From Catellatospora sichuanensis (GTDB taxonomy: Bacteria > Actinomycetota > Actinomycetes > Mycobacteriales > Micromonosporaceae), in assembly GCF_007483665.1 (NCBI RefSeq), contig NZ_VIQO01000014.1, positions 1 to 64,000 of the forward strand: a stretch of DNA of 64,000 bases, read 5' to 3'. The number at the start of each line of letters is the position of its first letter. Position 1 is the stretch's first letter. Below, one piece after another: positions 62,192-64,000 of this stretch. The translations under genes and the position numbers were made by a program. The notes under the pieces are model-generated. The model had not been told where the DNA came from. It did no database searches and saw only the letters and a list, made by a program, of their open reading frames with translations.

Positions 62192-64000
62192 ATGCCGTAC
62201 ACCCGCCGCCATGTCCTGCGCCTGGGCACCGCGACCCTGGTCGTCGCCGCCGTACCGGCCGTCTCGCTGCCCGCCCTGGCCGCCGCCGTCGTCACCGCCG
62301 ACCTGGTGATCTACGGCGCCACCTCGGGCGGCATCGCCGCCGCGGTCACCGCCCGGCGGCTGGGCCGCAGCGCGCTGATCGTCGAGCCCGGTTCGCACGT
62401 CGGCGGCCTGTCCACCGGCGGCCTGGGCATGACCGACAGCGGCGTCAAGACGGCCATCGGCGGCCTGGCGGGCGAGTTCTACCGGCGGGTGTACGCGAAG
62501 TACAACGGCACCGCCGTCACGCCGACCTCGCCGGCCCGGTTCACGTTCGAGCCGCACGTCGCGTCCGTGATCTTCGACGAGCTGCTGGCCGAGGCGGGCG
62601 TGCCGGTCTACCTGAACACCCGGATGACCGGGGTGGCCATGGCCGGCAACCGGATCAGCGAGCTGGCCTGCGACAGCGGGCAGGTGTTCCGGGCGCCGAT
62701 GTTCGTCGACGCGACGTACGAGGGCGACCTGATGGCGCGGGCCGGGGTCGGCTGGACGGCGGGCCGGGAGGCCAACAGCGTCCACGGCGAGACGATCAAC
62801 GGGGTCCAGCTGCGCAGCGGACACCAGTTCAACCGGTTCGTCGACCCGTACGTGACTCCCGGTAGCGCGGCCAGCGGGCTGCTGCCGGGCATCTCGGCGA
62901 CCCCGGTCGCGCCCGCGGGCAGCGGTGACGGGCGGATCCAGGCGTACAACTTCCGGATGTGCCTGACCCAGGCCGCGAACCGGATCCCGTTCGCCAGACC
63001 CGCAGGCTACGACGTGATCCGCTACGAGCCCCTGGCGCGGTACGTCCAGGCCGGATACACCGGCCCGTTCTTCACCACGCACCAGGTCGGCGGCGGCAAG
63101 ACCGACTCCAACAACGACGGGGCCTACTCGACCGACTTCATCGGCCAGAATCACGGGTACCCGACCGCGTCCTACGCGGCCCGCGCGAGCATGGTCGAAG
63201 AACACCGCGTCTACCAGCAGGGCCTGATGTGGTTCCTGGCCAACGACCCGCGGCTGCCCGCCTCGGTCCGCAGCGCCACCGCGTCGTGGGGGCTGGCCGC
63301 GGACGAGTTCACCGGCAACGGCGGCTGGCCCACCCAGCTGTACGTCCGGGAGGCGCGACGCATGGTGTCGGCGTACGTGATGACCGAGGCGGACTGCCGC
63401 GGCGGCCGGGTCGCGGCCGACTCGGTCGGGCTGGCCAGCTACACCATGGACTCGCACAACTGCCAGCGGGTCGTCGTCGCGGGCGCGCTGAAGAACGAGG
63501 GCGACGTGCAGATCGGCGTGCCGCAGCCGTTCCCGATCAGCTACCGGGCGATCACCCCGTACGAGTCGCAGTGCGCGAACCTGCTGGTGCCGGTGTGCCT
63601 GTCGGCGAGCCACATCGCGTACGGCTCGATCCGGATGGAACCCGTGTTCATGATCCTCGCCCAGTCGGCGGCGACCGCGGCGCACCTGGCGATCACCACC
63701 GGGTCCGCGGTGCAGCAGGTGCCGGTCGCCGCCCTGCAGGCCCGGCTGCGCGCCGACGGCCAGCTGCTGACCTGGCCGCCGGCCGCGCCCGGCGAGATCA
63801 TCGTGGACAGCTCCACCTCGGCCGGGGTCACCCGGGCAGGCGTCTGGCTCAAGTCCACCTCGATCGCCGGGTACCACGGGTCGGACTACGAGCACGACGA
63901 CAACACCGGCAAGGGCGTCAACCGGCTGCGGTTCACCCCGAACATCCCGGCCACCGGCTCCTACCAGGTGTTCCTGCGCTGGACGTCGCACGCCAACCGG
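62192..64000 (+). CDS. Tat-exported FAD-dependent oxidoreductase (xanthan-lyase-like), 3' truncated
   Basis: 603 codons visible, open at the window end. Twin-arginine signal PYTRRHVLRLGTATLVVAAV; then a GG-doublet FAD motif DLVIYGATSGGIAAAVTARRLGRSALIVEPGSHVGGLSTGGLG of the FAD_oxidored family (PF12831), continuing to about residue 520 (ISYRAITPYESQCANLLVPVCLSASHIAYGSIRMEPVFMILAQ). From about residue 535 a golvesin/Xly-type beta domain begins (EIIVDSSTSAGVTRAG). Family members act on polysaccharides or are uncharacterised. AGGAGCGTCCC precedes the ATG; TTGACA at 62104-62109 may be its -35. Confidence 0.85.
   Translation, partial: MPYTRRHVLRLGTATLVVAAVPAVSLPALAAAVVTADLVIYGATSGGIAAAVTARRLGRSALIVEPGSHVGGLSTGGLGMTDSGVKTAIGGLAGEFYRRVYAKYNGTAVTPTSPARFTFEPHVASVIFDELLAEAGVPVYLNTRMTGVAMAGNRISELACDSGQVFRAPMFVDATYEGDLMARAGVGWTAGREANSVHGETINGVQLRSGHQFNRFVDPYVTPGSAASGLLPGISATPVAPAGSGDGRIQAYNFRMCLTQAANRIPFARPAGYDVIRYEPLARYVQAGYTGPFFTTHQVGGGKTDSNNDGAYSTDFIGQNHGYPTASYAARASMVEEHRVYQQGLMWFLANDPRLPASVRSATASWGLAADEFTGNGGWPTQLYVREARRMVSAYVMTEADCRGGRVAADSVGLASYTMDSHNCQRVVVAGALKNEGDVQIGVPQPFPISYRAITPYESQCANLLVPVCLSASHIAYGSIRMEPVFMILAQSAATAAHLAITTGSAVQQVPVAALQARLRADGQLLTWPPAAPGEIIVDSSTSAGVTRAGVWLKSTSIAGYHGSDYEHDDNTGKGVNRLRFTPNIPATGSYQVFLRWTSHANR

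Noticed and set aside
61091-63991. 966-codon open frame on the minus strand
   Set aside because: It runs antisense through a methyltransferase and the Tat-exported FAD oxidoreductase, both with clear motifs. The frame is Arg/Gly/His-rich low-complexity sequence, an artefact of high GC at third positions.

Overview
The window is 64 kb of very GC-rich, densely coding DNA. It has frequent GTG/TTG starts, ATGA/GTGA/TTGA gene overlaps, a conservon-type sensor kinase with a roadblock protein, Methyltransf_19 and DUF6000 proteins, and a short ERSER-coding intergenic repeat that I recall from Micromonosporaceae genomes. It looks like chromosomal DNA of an actinomycete, most likely Micromonosporaceae; I cannot name the genus. 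I found no tRNA, rRNA, CRISPR array, insertion sequence or phage module.

Layout. 0-3 kb: small metabolic and hypothetical genes (VOC, MmcQ/YjbR, TPR-like). 2.4-7.8 kb: a TetR regulator facing an acyl-CoA catabolic operon (MaoC hydratase, quinone oxidoreductase, APH-like kinase, acyl-CoA dehydrogenase, alpha/beta hydrolase) across a near-palindromic operator. 7.8-15 kb: XRE regulator with divergent aldehyde dehydrogenase, a tyrosine phosphatase, a SMI1/KNR4 protein, an orphan ABC-permease-like protein and a zinc peptidase-like protein. 15-18 kb: a two-gene conservon remnant (roadblock and NIT-type kinase). 18.2-24.9 kb: an operon with a type-1 binding lipoprotein, a cytosine-deaminase-like amidohydrolase, a complete SsuABC/ThiXYZ-like transporter and an FAD-linked oxidase, probably for scavenging an N-heterocyclic compound. 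25-35.8 kb: GlxA-type regulator and DJ-1 protein, a stand-alone FabH, DUF6000, a PHP-domain protein with a His-rich Tat leader, membrane proteins, and an FAD monooxygenase with a divergent TetR. 35.8-40 kb: a two-component system followed by a NatAB-type exporter. 40-44.1 kb: a two-gene bacterial PH-domain/CHAT-protease cassette, then a PadR/membrane-protein pair.

44.2-54.1 kb is the functional centre: urtABCDE (high-affinity urea ABC importer) runs directly into ureABCFGD (urease and accessory proteins), all on the plus strand. Imported urea would be hydrolysed to ammonia and CO2. UreE is absent, and UreG carries His-rich ends. A long leader with a terminator-like hairpin precedes urtA, and a stem-loop separates urtA from urtB. 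Small repeats have entered this locus three times: a 75-bp coupling element between urtB and urtC, a 59-bp inverted-repeat element between ureB and ureC, and a palindromic element inserted in frame inside ureF.

54-64 kb: a membrane protein with a sigma-factor-like N-terminus, a secreted protein, a D-Ala-D-Ala carboxypeptidase, a MarR regulator divergent from a cytoplasmic AmiC-like paralogue of UrtA, two methyltransferases, a 22-bp-arm inverted-repeat element, and the start of a Tat-exported FAD oxidoreductase cut by the window edge.

The strongest candidates for undescribed biology are the in-frame repeat inside ureF, the exactly 75-bp translational-coupling repeat present twice, the PH-CHAT cassette, and the membrane-anchored sigma-like protein. 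All family calls rest on reading motifs by eye; no database search was run.
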